42,760 nt of DNA from an endosymbiont of Lamellibrachia barhami (GCF_011947365.2 NZ_JAAVSH020000001.1:3268333-3311092); one strand, 5' to 3'. Numbered from the stretch's first letter, positions 26,729 to 35,791 are shown. Numbers and translations: made by a program. Notes: generated from the letters alone by a model not told the origin.

Positions 26729-27196
26729 ATGAAAAGATTTATCGATCTGTTGAACGAGTGCCTTCCTGAAGTGGAGGAGATATACCCCTGGGATCTGGAT
26801 GATCAGATGAAGGAAGGGCTTGATATGCTGGTTGTAGACGTGCGTGAACTCTATGAGTTCGACGTGATGCATATCGAGGATTCCATTAATGTTCCCCGGG
26901 GTATACTTGAGTCTGCTGTCGAGTGGGACTACGAGGAGACGGAACCGGATCTGGTGCAGGCACGTGACCGTTACGTGGTTGTCGCCTGTCGTTCAGGCAA
27001 TCGAAGTCTGTTGGCAGCCAGAACGCTTTCCCTTATGGGCTTTAAAAATGTTGTTAACCTGAAGACGGGACTGCGCGGTTGGAATGACTACGAGTTGCCC
27101 TTGGTGGATCAGGCCTATCTGCCGGTAACAATCGGGGAGGGCGATGCCTACCTGGCCAACAAGGTTCTTCCTGAACAACGGCGACCGAAGGAGTAG
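26729..27196 (+). CDS. Cytoplasmic rhodanese-domain protein
   Basis: A 155-aa single rhodanese domain with no signal peptide: LVVDVRELYEFDVMHIEDS, NVPRGILE, and active loop VVACRSGNRSLLAA with the catalytic Cys. The ends are unusual: an N-terminal helix (KRFIDLLNECLPEVEEIYPW) and a C-terminal tail VTIGEGDAYLANKVLPEQ. GTG 26726 is an alternative start. It follows the Ub-Mut7-C gene on the same strand, and the pair may be one transcript. Confidence 0.88.
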   Translation: MKRFIDLLNECLPEVEEIYPWDLDDQMKEGLDMLVVDVRELYEFDVMHIEDSINVPRGILESAVEWDYEETEPDLVQARDRYVVVACRSGNRSLLAARTLSLMGFKNVVNLKTGLRGWNDYELPLVDQAYLPVTIGEGDAYLANKVLPEQRRPKE

Positions 27197-27230
27197 CAGT
27201 GTTTTTCTGTCCACTTTTCTGATGGAGAGT

Positions 27231-27803
27231 TTAAATACCCAGTGAAATCCACAAACCAACAGGCGTATACGAGGTAGTTCCGAGAGAAGCCCAGTTGTGC
27301 AACTTTCCATCTCCAGGATCCATGTACAACCCGTTTTCTCCAAGCGCCAGCCAATGGAATCCACCCCCACCATTATCCACACAGATAGCCTGACAGACAC
27401 TTGTTGCTGCAGGCGAAAACACGCCTTCCTTCCCGCCGGCACCTAACGTCTGGCAGGCCGACTGTTCATTCTTGAAAAGTGCACCGAAGACAGGATGACT
27501 AAGAAGAGGGCATCCCTTCATGAAACCGACGGTTGGTTTCAGCCCGAACTCCGCTGCCACATAGCTCATGGCAGCAGGCAGGTTATTCCCGCCAGGTCCA
27601 CAACCTGTTATTGCATAGATATTTCGGGCCACTGTAAGGCCGGAAGTCCCTTGATAGATGGCTGATTTTCTGTTGCCATATTTTAAAAAGGTGGTCTTTG
27701 AAGCGGGTAACAGATTGAAAGCATCCAGGATAGAAGTCAGTGCATAGGCACCGCACACCATCGACCCACTAGGTTGCGCGTGAAAACCCTTCAAATCAGG
27801 CAT
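27231..27803 (-). CDS. Papain-like cysteine peptidase homologue
   Basis: A 190-aa protein starting ATG 27803 after AGGAGG. It has Cys in GSMVCGAYALTSILDAF (C17), where the Cys-Gly-x3-Leu pattern and following helix suit a papain-like fold. Its His lies in GGGFHWLALG (H150) and Asp in LYMDPGDG (D162). No signal peptide is evident. It differs in sequence from the C58-like protein at 10.9 kb but shares the Cys-His-Asp order. Family and substrate are unknown; C39/C70-type relatives cut peptides. Upstream, 27804-27940 holds two direct repeats GGTGAAAAAGGTGAC. Confidence 0.55.
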   Translation of the reverse strand: MPDLKGFHAQPSGSMVCGAYALTSILDAFNLLPASKTTFLKYGNRKSAIYQGTSGLTVARNIYAITGCGPGGNNLPAAMSYVAAEFGLKPTVGFMKGCPLLSHPVFGALFKNEQSACQTLGAGGKEGVFSPAATSVCQAICVDNGGGGFHWLALGENGLYMDPGDGKLHNWASLGTTSYTPVGLWISLGI

Positions 27804-27940
27804 GGTAAAACCCTCCTTTCTCAAATCATACTGTCTGCCGCCAAATAGTTAAAGGTGAAAAAGGTGACCGGTGAAAAAGGTGACAGATCTAATATCAGCT
27901 ACTCCCTTCCGAAAAAAATAAATCTGTCCCTTATTTCAAC

Positions 27941-29131
27941 TTATTTCCGGAGACGTCTCCCCAATATCAGATAACCAGTAGAAAACAACAACCAAGCAAC
28001 AGGTTCGGGTGTTCCAACCGGCTTCGCTCCACGGACCTCAAGAACAAGATCATTGAAGTCGTTGTCAGTAAGATCCTCCCAGGCAAGTATGAAATTGCCT
28101 GCGCTTTGGCCGTTGAGAATCTCCCAGGTAACCATGTGGTCACGTACACACGAGTTCCTGTTTTCAATTGAGTTGACTTGAGAGCCGCAGAGATTTGATT
28201 CCATACCATACGAAAAGATATCGAAGGGTGATACACCAAGGTCGATAAACATGTCATCAAGTGGGTCTGAGTAAAAGGGGTTTGAAGTTGCCACAAATGT
28301 TTCGCGGTAGGGATCTGAAGCAATATTCTCAAACACACCAAAACCTTCTGAAGCATATCCGGTGAATTTTGCCAGCACCCTCGCCTCGACAGTGCTGGCG
28401 TCAGCAACCCATAATTGGTCAGAGACACCAAGTGGACGATCATCAATCCTGCGAACATTGGCCAGGCCAAACAATTGGTCGATGATTCCACCTGACGCCT
28501 CAATGCTAAGCTCACCAATTGATGCAAGATTGATAGGTGTATTGGTGAAATTTAGTGGCGGTAGATCGATATCCACAAAATGATCTCCAATGGTATCAAA
28601 TTCGACAACGGTCTTGACTGTGCCCTCGTGATCGCTAACCGAAAAATCGTGCCATTTTCCGCCGGTGAAGTTGAGTGCGCGGGCAACCCTTTCATGGTCG
28701 TATTCAGGTTGGCCTGCATCGAAATTGGTAAAGGACCAGTCGCTGAGAGATCCGACTTCCTCACCCGTAACCCATGACCAGCTGTCCGTAACACTGCAGC
28801 TATTTGAATATTGATAAGCACCGAGCTAGGTTTGTTGCCAGGAACCGTTGATAAAAGTGTTTTCGACAAAGGCTTGTTCCCCGGCGTCATTGATAGTCAA
28901 CAGGTGGCCTTTTAATTCAACGCCACCGCCTATATCAAGTGTATAACCGGCTGCTTCTGCCTGGGCAACATCCCACGTTTGATCGTAGTCAGCAATGCCG
29001 TAGTAATGCCCATCATGGGTCCAAGTGGTATCTGAAAATGGAATAGCGATAGCAACGCTTGCTGAACAGGAGAAGAGAAGAAAGGACGCCGCTTGTACAA
29101 ATGATGACTGCATGGTATGTCGATGTTCCAT
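27941..29131 (-). pseudogene. C-type-lectin-like PEP-CTERM protein with one internal stop
   Basis: One frame runs from ATG 29131 (GGAGG upstream) to 27941 with a single TAG at 28826-28828. The N-part has a signal peptide and YYGIADYDQTWDVAQAEAAG..GHLLTINDAGEQAFVENTF, a C-type lectin fold start. After the TAG it continues LGAYQYSNSCSVTDSWSWVT, typical lectin, then a long body and the tail TPEPVAWLLFSTGYLILGRR. The position in the fold suggests an original Trp (TGG) before LGAY. It is therefore a one-base nonsense mutation in an otherwise complete gene, or a readthrough stop. It would be an exported surface protein. Confidence 0.85.
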
Positions 29132-29291
29132 TTCGGATTCCTCCAGGTTTTTGAAGAGGGTATTTCAGATTCACTGAATCTGTTTTCGTTATTCCAATTC
29201 AGGACGTGAGTTCGTGTTCTTGGCCTTAGAGCAGCAGCAACGGTTTTGTTCAGTGGGATTAGAACAAATCAGAGTAACAATCTCTCAGTTG

Positions 29292-30554
29292 TTACTCTGA
29301 CCCTAAACTCTTCGACCCTAAACTCTTGAACCGTGGTCTGTCCCCTATTATTGTTTTCTTTTTTGTAAGCATAAATCCTGATAGTGCCGTCAGCATGAGC
29401 AGTAAGGTTGAGGGTTCAGGTACGTTTGATCGCATTACTAGATAATGGCCGACACCAGGGTCACGCACGTCAAAGCCCCATACATCTTGCTGGACAGGGA
29501 AAACATCGGCCTGTCCGCCAGGTGAGTGAATATCCCATGACATGTACATGTTTCCGAGGTCTGCCAATAGGTGACTACCAGTTAGAGGATCGATAATGCC
29601 GTCGAGAAGATCTGTCCTCGTGTAACTGTCGGTTTTTCCAAGACGATCGAAGAAGTCCTCCATCGAAGTCCATAGTGGTGAGTCTTGACTGTCAGTGGTA
29701 TCGCCTGGGTGCAACCCGAAACTGTCCCAGAGATTGAGTACCTCGGCACGGGTAGCATAGCGGAAGTCCCGATGCCAGTTATTACCTACGTGGCCTAAAA
29801 TATCATTCACGCTTAAGTCGACTGTCTCCAATAGATCTAGCCAGATTAATCCAGTAGCGTGCTCATGAAAAAAATTATTTGAGACAACTTGAGTTGAAAT
29901 ATTAAAATCAAGGCGTTTTGGTTGTAAACTATCGAGGTATAGTAGCTGAGTATAATTTATACTTTGTGTTCCTTGGAAAGATTTTCTAAAAAGTGTGCCA
30001 GAATCATGAGAAATTTCATACACAATAGACGCATTCTCATCAGACAATTCACCTGTAATATGAATGTCTAATGATCCCCTAAAGTAATCGTTTGGCTCTT
30101 TGGTGGCGTATATTATTGTTGAATTGCCGCTTGAAAAATACGAAGGTAGATTCGGTATTTCTGATCGATGTGAAACATAGGGAGAAAAAATATGCAGAGG
30201 ACTTGCTGAACGAGTTCCTACTGGAATGCTTGCGCCCCCGCTGGCGGTTCCCCCGCTCGTAGATTCGTTGTTATATGTATCTTTTATGCTGCTAGTTACG
30301 TATACAGACACAGTAGGATATTTGCTATCGGATACTTCCTGGTAGTCCGCGTTGTATCCGTCTATCGAATTATATATTTCTGACCATGATGTGGCGCTAG
30401 CTGAGATCCAATCATCTGTATGTATATCAGATATATCATATGTTAGTTTGAGTGCTCCATTCGAAATAATATCCGCTTGTACATTCAGTGGTGAAAGACA
30501 TGCTGCCATCAGGGCAATGGCTACCGTAGTAAATATATTCTGGCTGTTTTCCAT
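29292..30554 (-). CDS. PEP-CTERM protein with REP-encoded C-terminal tail
   Basis: A 420-aa exported protein. A signal peptide (about 1-27, ends NVQAD) is followed by a beta-rich body without a family I know, except that the region ETVDLSVNDILGHVGNNWHR..FRYATRAEVLNLWDSFG resembles a domain seen in other PEP-CTERM proteins. The tail is VPEPSTLLLMLTALSGFMLTKKK, a normal sorting signal. It then continues IIGDRPRFKSLGSKSLGSE, which is encoded by REP sequences (type A at 29328-29350, type B at 29270-29320). The natural stop was probably displaced by REP insertion. A sigma-54 element lies at 30797-30812. Confidence 0.85.
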   Translation of the reverse strand: MENSQNIFTTVAIALMAACLSPLNVQADIISNGALKLTYDISDIHTDDWISASATSWSEIYNSIDGYNADYQEVSDSKYPTVSVYVTSSIKDTYNNESTSGGTASGGASIPVGTRSASPLHIFSPYVSHRSEIPNLPSYFSSGNSTIIYATKEPNDYFRGSLDIHITGELSDENASIVYEISHDSGTLFRKSFQGTQSINYTQLLYLDSLQPKRLDFNISTQVVSNNFFHEHATGLIWLDLLETVDLSVNDILGHVGNNWHRDFRYATRAEVLNLWDSFGLHPGDTTDSQDSPLWTSMEDFFDRLGKTDSYTRTDLLDGIIDPLTGSHLLADLGNMYMSWDIHSPGGQADVFPVQQDVWGFDVRDPGVGHYLVMRSNVPEPSTLLLMLTALSGFMLTKKKTIIGDRPRFKSLGSKSLGSE

Positions 30555-30667
30555 AACTTTCCCCTTTTTCTTTCTTAAAGATGATATGGCTGTATTGTTG
30601 CCTTTTGCTATCTAAAGCTAATCAGTGATTAGGCTTGTAGGAGGAAGACCGAACCATGATCTTAACA

Positions 30668-30712
30668 ATAAGGGACAGACCACGGTTTTAATAAGGGACA
30701 GACCACGGTTTT
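30668..30712. repeat. Tandem REP type A pair
   Basis: Two adjacent copies of AAGGGACAGACCACGGTTTT (30670-30689, 30693-30712) between the promoter repeat and the PEP-CTERM gene. Confidence 0.85.
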
Positions 30713-30796
30713 ACTGACCTTTCCCAGTGCAACCTATCCTCCAGTTGATTTCTTCACCTATTAGCAAGCAGATCCAAAAACCACTGTCTGTAACCA

Positions 30797-30812
30797 GGCA
30801 ATCCCAATACCA
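30797..30812 (-). promoter_or_regulatory. Sigma-54-type -24/-12 promoter, copy 1
   Basis: Minus-strand TGGTATTGGGATTGCC. The GG and GC are 10 bases apart, as RpoN needs. It would give a leader of about 230 bases to ATG 30554. Confidence 0.7.
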
Positions 30813-30965
30813 AAAAGACCAACTAAATCAAGGGCGACATAATAGTTGTCGTAAACCCCCCTCAAAAACGCATTTATTAACAACGAGTTGACAATTTAAA
30901 TCCCGACATTATTTATGTCGTTTTTTGAATCAGAGAAAAGGCGTGGTGTTTGCGAATTTCAGTTT

Positions 30966-30982
30966 TGTAAAGAATCCCGACA
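30966..30982 (-). promoter_or_regulatory. Bipartite motif TGTAAA-N5-CCGACA, copy 1a
   Basis: TGTAAAgaatcCCGACA, about 150 bases upstream of the sigma-54 element in gene orientation. Confidence 0.6.
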
Positions 30983-31116
30983 AAACCGGGGTTTTTGATG
31001 ATCTATGTCAGTTTTTTCTTTGCGGTGTAACATTTCAGAGAGGGACGAAATAGTCTGGAAGGGAACAAAAAGATTGGGAATCAAAGTGTTATCAGATTGC
31101 TGGCTTTATTTCAATG

Positions 31117-31133
31117 TGTAAATAAAACCGACA
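31117..31133 (-). promoter_or_regulatory. Bipartite motif TGTAAA-N5-CCGACA, copy 1b
   Basis: TGTAAAtaaaaCCGACA, about 300 bases upstream of the sigma-54 element; the spacer sequence differs from copy 1a while both outer blocks are unchanged. Confidence 0.6.
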
Positions 31134-31249
31134 CTTTTATGGATTTTGTCGTGCTGGAGTTTTGCGGGATCCGCTTCGCTTGATCTCTCCTACATTCTTG
31201 TTGTTATCTGAGTGAAGACAAAAGGCACACGCCTTGCTATCATTCAAAG

Positions 31250-31531
31250 GTGAAGACTTTTGCTTGGAATCTGGAAAAGAACGATCTGCTCAAAGAAGAA
31301 AGAGGGGTTTCGTTCGAAGAGGTTGTTCTCCATATCCAGCTTGGAAATGAGGTGGACATCTACGACCACCCCAACCAGGGGCGTTATCCAGGCCAGAAGA
31401 TTTCTGTTGTTGTCATTGAAGGTTACGCATATCTCGTGCCTTTTGTTGAAAATGAAGATGAAATCTTTCTGAAAACTATCATTCCGAGTCGTAAAGCAAC
31501 TAAGCAATATTCAGGTGATTCCAGTGAGTAA
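31250..31531 (+). CDS. BrnT-like toxin of a type II toxin-antitoxin pair
   Basis: A 93-aa protein (GTG start 31250, AAAGG upstream) with the BrnT-type layout: an N-terminal FAWNLEKNDLLKEERGVSFE.., VVVIEGYAYLVPFVENEDE, and a C-terminal IFLKTIIPSRKATKQY. BrnT is an RNase-like toxin whose gene precedes its antitoxin, as here. It overlaps the antitoxin gene. The pair sits between promoter repeat copy 1 and a decayed regulator gene. Confidence 0.75.
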   Translation: MKTFAWNLEKNDLLKEERGVSFEEVVLHIQLGNEVDIYDHPNQGRYPGQKISVVVIEGYAYLVPFVENEDEIFLKTIIPSRKATKQYSGDSSE

Positions 31532-31805
31532 GCTTGATTCTGAAGAGAAAGAGATCCTTGAAGCCTTTGAAAAAGGCGAGCTTAAACGGGCAAAAAATTT
31601 CACGCAGGAGATTAAGCAACATAAAGCTGTTGCTGAGGCGACATTTAAGAAAGATGCACGTATCAACATCCGTCTATCTTCCCGGGATCTTCGCTCGTTG
31701 CAGGTACGGGCTTTAAAGGAAGGTATTCCATACCAAACATTGGTATCCAGCGTTTTGCATAAGTTCGTTGATGGTCAGTTGGTGGATAAATCAGCTAACG
31801 AATAA
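31524..31805 (+). CDS. CopG/BrnA-like antitoxin
   Basis: An antitoxin of 93 aa starting GTG 31524 (SKLDSEEKEILEAFEKGEL) and overlapping the toxin stop; GTG 31515 is an alternative. The N-terminus is acidic and the C-terminus is a ribbon-helix-helix domain (INIRLSSRDLRSLQVRALKE, GIPYQTLVSSVLHKFV), as in CopG antitoxins that bind their own promoter and neutralise the toxin. Confidence 0.85.
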   Translation: MSKLDSEEKEILEAFEKGELKRAKNFTQEIKQHKAVAEATFKKDARINIRLSSRDLRSLQVRALKEGIPYQTLVSSVLHKFVDGQLVDKSANE

Positions 31806-31853
31806 CTCATGTAGGTTGGTGGATAATCCCCCCTACATTCTTACGCAATACGC

Positions 31854-32385
31854 CTACCGCTTCGGCCTGGGTATCCCCAGCCGTTGTTTTCTCTCCCACA
31901 GTGCCTTACGACTGATGCCAAGTTTTATTGCCAGTTCTGTCTCGGTCATGCTTTCCTGATGTTGTAGGACGAATTGCCGGAAATAGTCTTCCAGTGAGAG
32001 ACCTTCGGATGGAGAGTCTGCAGCCTCTGTGTCCGGGGAGGTGTCGATGGCAAGCAGATCAGGTGTGATGAGATTGTTCTCACACAGGATTACTGCTCGT
32101 TCGATTGCGTTCTCCAGTTCCCGGACATTACCCGCCAGGGATAGCTGGTGATGGTTGCCGCAGTTGTTTGGCGTGTTTAAGGATGCGCTTCACCAGTAGC
32201 AGCAACTCTTCGTGATCGAAGGGTTTGGCGATGTAGTCCACCGCGCCGCGCTTCATGGCATCCACAGCTGCCTGTACGCTGACGTAGCTGGTCATGATCA
32301 GTACCGGCACGGGTGCAGCCGGTTTGATCAGTTCGACGCTGGCCAGACCGGGCAGACGAACGTCGGCGATGATTGGTCGACAGAT
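31854..32385 (-). pseudogene. Decayed sigma-54 activator: part receiver joined to Fis-type end
   Basis: From right to left the minus strand reads a receiver half with IIADVRLPGLASVELI (phospho-acceptor Asp), LIMTSYVSVQAAVDAMKRGA and YIAKPFDHEELLL. It then jumps into the end of an AAA+ domain with a one-base deletion at GGCGGG, where the intact relative has GGCCGGG. Then follow [26 protein letters not shown] and the helix-turn-helix [20 protein letters not shown]. The ATPase core is deleted. The left end is paralogous to 41045-41335. The right end is cut by the IS4 remnant. Confidence 0.85.
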
Positions 32386-33395
32386 CGATCAGCGGCTTCC
32401 CGATGAGTGGCGGTGGCAGGGCCGCCGGGTACGATTGGTTGATGGCACCACCGTCACCATGCCAGACACCCCTGAAAATCAAGCAGTCTATCCTCAACTA
32501 CGGGGACAAAAAGAGGGGCTGGGCTTTCCAATTGTCGACTGGTCGGCATTACCTGCTTGTCCAGCGGTGCCTTGCTGAATGCAGTAGTTGGCCGCTTCAA
32601 TGGTAAGGGTGGCGATGAACGACGCTGCTACGCTCCATCCAGGAAACCCTTGAGCCTGGCGACATTTTCATTGGTGACGCATTCTTTCCGACCTTCTTCT
32701 TCATTGCCGCCATGCAGGAGCAAGGCGTCGATATCCTGATGGAGCAACTGGGCGCTAGAAAGCGTGTAACCGACATCCGTTGCGGGAAGAAGCTTGGGCA
32801 ACGTGACCACCTGATCAGCATCAAAAAGCCAAAACGAAAACTCGACTGGTTGAATGAAACAGCCTACCAGGCAGCACCAGAAATCATCACGGTGCGAGAG
32901 ATCAATGCAGGCGGCAAGGTTAGGGTAATCACGATGAACTGTCCCAAAGCGGATCAGAAAGCACTCTACAAACAACGCTGGTCTGTAGAGCTGGACATTC
33001 TCCATATCAAGGAAACAATGGGGATGAATATCCTCAGCTGCAAGACGGCAGACATGGTTCTCAAGGAGATCTGGGTGTATCTGCTGGCTTACAATCTGGT
33101 CCGGCTCCTCATGGTGCAAGCTGCCTTATCAGCAGACATCATGCCGAGAGAAATCAGCTTCAAGCACTGTCTGTAATTGTGGTTGCTGTGGTGCGAAAGA
33201 GTGGACACGTCGGATAGTGAACAGCTACACATGCTATGCGTATTAATGGCCCATCAGCGCGTTGGAAATCGTCCTGGGAGAATCGAGCCAAGAGCTGTGA
33301 AACGAGGACCAAAACCCTATCCTTTACTTACCGCTCCAAGACATCAAGCGCGGGTAAATGCGCGGGAATTTGGCCACCCGAAAAAGCTTAAATAA
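32378..33395 (+). pseudogene. IS4-family transposase remnant 1
   Basis: A DDE transposase lacking its N-terminus and broken at three places: a T deletion near GFPI|CRLVG (about 32532), a second frameshift near GGDER (about 32620), and TAA for CAA at 33174. Catalytic elements remain: Asp in LVDGTTV, Asp in IGDAFFPTF, and the Y-x2-R-x3-E-x6-K block in YKQRWSVELDILHIKETMG. It ends at HPKKLK like remnant 2. Flanked left by the decayed regulator. Confidence 0.85.
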
Positions 33396-33587
33396 GTGCC
33401 GTTTGGCTTAACTGGGTGTAACAATATCCTTGACCACGTCAAAGCTCTGCAGGTGATATGCTGGCCTTGAGTGTGCGCCTGTTTGCTACGGGCTGGCAGG
33501 TAAAGCACAATATTGATGGCAGTATCTATGTCTATTTTCGAGAGTGGAAAATGCCACATCCAGCCCCAGTCGAAGCGTCCTCTGGGA

Positions 33588-34241
33588 TCAACGCCTGATC
33601 CCGGAGTTTGGGGCGCGACGAGCGAAACCCAGACCGCCCAGACTGAGTGCCAGTAATGCGAGTGTTGAGGGCTCGGGGACATCGACTTGGCGATATAGGA
33701 AATGTCCAATGTTATGGTGTGGATCGGATACGGTATCGCGGTGGTTGATTTGAGCGTAGTCCACCTTATTTGCCGCGTGGAAGTCTGAGATTTTTGCCAC
33801 GGTTCCGGTACCGGGGATGGGGAACAGTTCGCGGGTGAACCCCACAGATTGAGTGTATCTCGATACTGCGCGCGTAATGCCGAGCGAAGCGACGGCGGCC
33901 GGAGCCCAAGCCGAATTATTGTCCACATGATAATACACACCGGAAGCTGGAATGGGTGCCCCTATCAGTTCGGTGAAGAGGGTACTGACATCATCCTGTG
34001 ATGCCCAAGTCCAGCCTGTCATGTCAATGCTGATGCCATCGATGTTGGTAACTGATCCAAAACACGCAAACGTTGTGTCATTACATACACTGTCAACCTG
34101 ATTCCAGGTTAGATTGGTCGTATCCGTTAGGCTACGCCACTCGTTATCTGATGCATCAATGTAACCAGCATGGGCAGTGGTTACGCCAACAAAAATGAGA
34201 TAAAGGCCAAGGGCGAGTGCCGACTTCATGATTTGATTCAC
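33588..34241 (-). CDS. PEP-CTERM protein
   Basis: A 217-aa exported protein. A signal peptide (about 1-25, LGLYLIFVGVTTAHA) precedes a domain with WRSLTDTTNLTWNQVDSVC, MTGWTWASQDDVSTLFTELI and a Cys-containing loop, seen in several PEP-CTERM proteins. The tail is DVPEPSTLALLALSLGGLGF followed by ARRA. GTG 34241 follows GAGAGG; an ATG at codon 5 is the alternative. The function of the domain is unknown. Confidence 0.85.
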   Translation of the reverse strand: MNQIMKSALALGLYLIFVGVTTAHAGYIDASDNEWRSLTDTTNLTWNQVDSVCNDTTFACFGSVTNIDGISIDMTGWTWASQDDVSTLFTELIGAPIPASGVYYHVDNNSAWAPAAVASLGITRAVSRYTQSVGFTRELFPIPGTGTVAKISDFHAANKVDYAQINHRDTVSDPHHNIGHFLYRQVDVPEPSTLALLALSLGGLGFARRAPNSGIRR

Positions 34242-34298
34242 GCTTAAAATCCTCTCACCAATTGCTCGCTAAACTTATACCTAATTAATGCTAAATGC

Positions 34299-35069
34299 TC
34301 AGCTATTTCGCCTCTTTGCTATGAGTAAAGCACTCATGGAAAGCAGCAACAAGTACAGAGTCGAAGGCTCAGGTACCGATGTAATTGTCGCCCGATCATC
34401 GAAATAAAACCACAGTGATACATCCTCATCTGAGGGGCCATAGTCTCCGGCGATAGCGTAGAGCTGGTACTGGTGCCCCGCCAGCAATGTAAGCGTATGT
34501 TCAACGCCCCAGCCACCGGCTACATCCAGCACCATAGAAGAACTGGTTACATCAAAAAGACGCACTTCTGCAACAGAGTCGGTGTGGGCTGGTGGAGGCG
34601 TTCCACCCGGATATACTTCATTCAGTAGCCGGGTTCTGAAATCCGCGTCTTCGTTTAACACGTTGAATACCCACGATGTCGATGCTTCGCCCCTAACACT
34701 GGTGACTGACGTTAACGGATTGAAGGGACCAGAACCACTAAAGGGGTAATCATCAGCCTCGGCATCCAGGTTAAATCCATTCGTACCAGAGGACGAACCA
34801 GAGCCATTTGCATCGATAACATAATTTTCATTTTCGGAAGGACTGTAATAAAACTCCGTATAAGAGACAGTGGCGCCGCTGCCCAGCAACGATCCTGTCG
34901 CGCTGTCTGAATGAATGGTCGTACCCGATCTGGATTCAGTTTCTACATAGTAACTGACATCCAGGCTCTCTGATAATACTTGGATAATGGGGGTTGCCTG
35001 GGTTTGTGCTACAAGACCAAGCAACAAACACGTGGCAAGAAATATTGATTTTTGTGTGCAACAATTCAT
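34299..35069 (-). CDS. PEP-CTERM protein (full-length member of a duplicated pair)
   Basis: A 256-aa exported protein. ATG 35069 follows AGGAGG; an earlier in-frame ATG lacks such a site. A signal peptide (about 1-25) is followed by a Ser/Gly-rich, beta-type body (ANGSGSSSGTNGFNLDAEAD) and the tail SVPEPSTLYLLLLSMSALLIAKRR. The first ~132 residues recur almost unchanged in a truncated copy at 37138-37533. Confidence 0.88.
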   Translation of the reverse strand: MNCCTQKSIFLATCLLLGLVAQTQATPIIQVLSESLDVSYYVETESRSGTTIHSDSATGSLLGSGATVSYTEFYYSPSENENYVIDANGSGSSSGTNGFNLDAEADDYPFSGSGPFNPLTSVTSVRGEASTSWVFNVLNEDADFRTRLLNEVYPGGTPPPAHTDSVAEVRLFDVTSSSMVLDVAGGWGVEHTLTLLAGHQYQLYAIAGDYGPSDEDVSLWFYFDDRATITSVPEPSTLYLLLLSMSALLIAKRRNS

Positions 35070-35128
35070 CTGCGCATCCTCCTCTGTCATTTTTTCGGCT
35101 TGTATATTCTGCTTTTCACTTCAAGAAT

Positions 35129-35190
35129 ACCGTGGTCTGTCCCCTATTGTTTTCTATTGTTTTCCCAATAGGGGGACAGACAATGGTTTT
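35129..35190. repeat. Inverted REP type A pair
   Basis: ACCGTGGTCTGTCCCCTATT (35129-35148) faces AATAGGGGGACAGACAATGG (35167-35186), upstream of the gene at 35069. A degenerate third copy lies near 35212-35240. Confidence 0.8.
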
Positions 35191-35257
35191 TCCAAGGAAA
35201 CCGGGGACTGAGGGGACAGAGCCATGGTCTGTAACCTATTGTCCACTATCAATTTGT

Positions 35258-35791
35258 TTATGCTTGTTTCATCTTGCGGCTGGTAAAGCCAAGCCCAACT
35301 AGAGCTAGGCCCATTAGAGCAAGAGTGGAAGGTTCGGGTACCTCGGCCAAGATTTCAATCTCATTCCAAGCAACCCAGCTAGGGCTGGTTGTGGTAGTGA
35401 TCCTTACAGTTTGGGCGCTGGTTGCAGTGGCATAAGTATGGTTTAAGATGTCACCATCACTAGTAAATCCAATCCAAGAGAAGTCAGATGCACCATCCAA
35501 AGTGACGTCATGTTGGGTTCCCCCAGCCGGGGTCTGTGCAACCCAGGCTCTAATTTCTACAATCTGGTATACGGAACCAAGATCAATTTCAATCCATTGT
35601 GTTGGCCACGAGCCTGCATTCCACAGAGTGCTAGTGTTGCCATCAATTGCGAGATCAGGTGTGTTTGTAAGATATGTTCCACTCGCCGTTGCTGTTCCCC
35701 CGGGTGCGACATTAATGAGTGCCGCGTGCGCATTGCTTACGCTGAGAAGCATGAAAATGGTGACGATGATAAGCATTTTTAACTGCGCCAT
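35258..35791 (-). CDS. Discoidin-like (F5/8 type C) PEP-CTERM protein
   Basis: A 177-aa exported protein; ATG 35791 follows AGGGTAA. A signal peptide (about 1-23, ends NAHAAL) precedes a single carbohydrate-binding-type galactose-binding domain: GGTATASGTYLTNTPDLAID, TLWNAGSWPTQWIEIDLGS, IVEIRAWVAQ and a C-terminal WNEIEIL. The tail is VPEPSTLALMGLALVGLGF and SRK. Promoter repeat copy 2 lies directly upstream. Confidence 0.9.
   Translation of the reverse strand: MAQLKMLIIVTIFMLLSVSNAHAALINVAPGGTATASGTYLTNTPDLAIDGNTSTLWNAGSWPTQWIEIDLGSVYQIVEIRAWVAQTPAGGTQHDVTLDGASDFSWIGFTSDGDILNHTYATATSAQTVRITTTTSPSWVAWNEIEILAEVPEPSTLALMGLALVGLGFTSRKMKQA

Larger units (their letters stand above)
30691..31196. 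repeat. PEP-CTERM upstream repeat, copy 1
   Basis: A ~500-base segment shared with copies 2 (35824-36300) and 3 (40437-40935), all in the same orientation upstream of a minus-strand exported-protein gene. Shared blocks include GACATAATAGTTGTCGTAAA, CCGACATTATTTATGTCG-T6 and GATCCGCTTCGCTTGAT. The run from 30555 to 31249 has no coding ORF. Confidence 0.85.

Noticed and set aside
30691-31196. CCGACATTATTTATGTCG followed by six T as an ordinary terminator
   Set aside because: No plus-strand gene ends there, and the hairpin is kept in three copies inside promoter regions; it fits the CGACA/TGTCG half-site pattern better, though termination is not excluded.
33344-33940. Minus-strand ORF of 198 codons overlapping a PEP-CTERM gene
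   Set aside because: Wrong frame of the gene at 33588-34241, which has the signal peptide and sorting tail.
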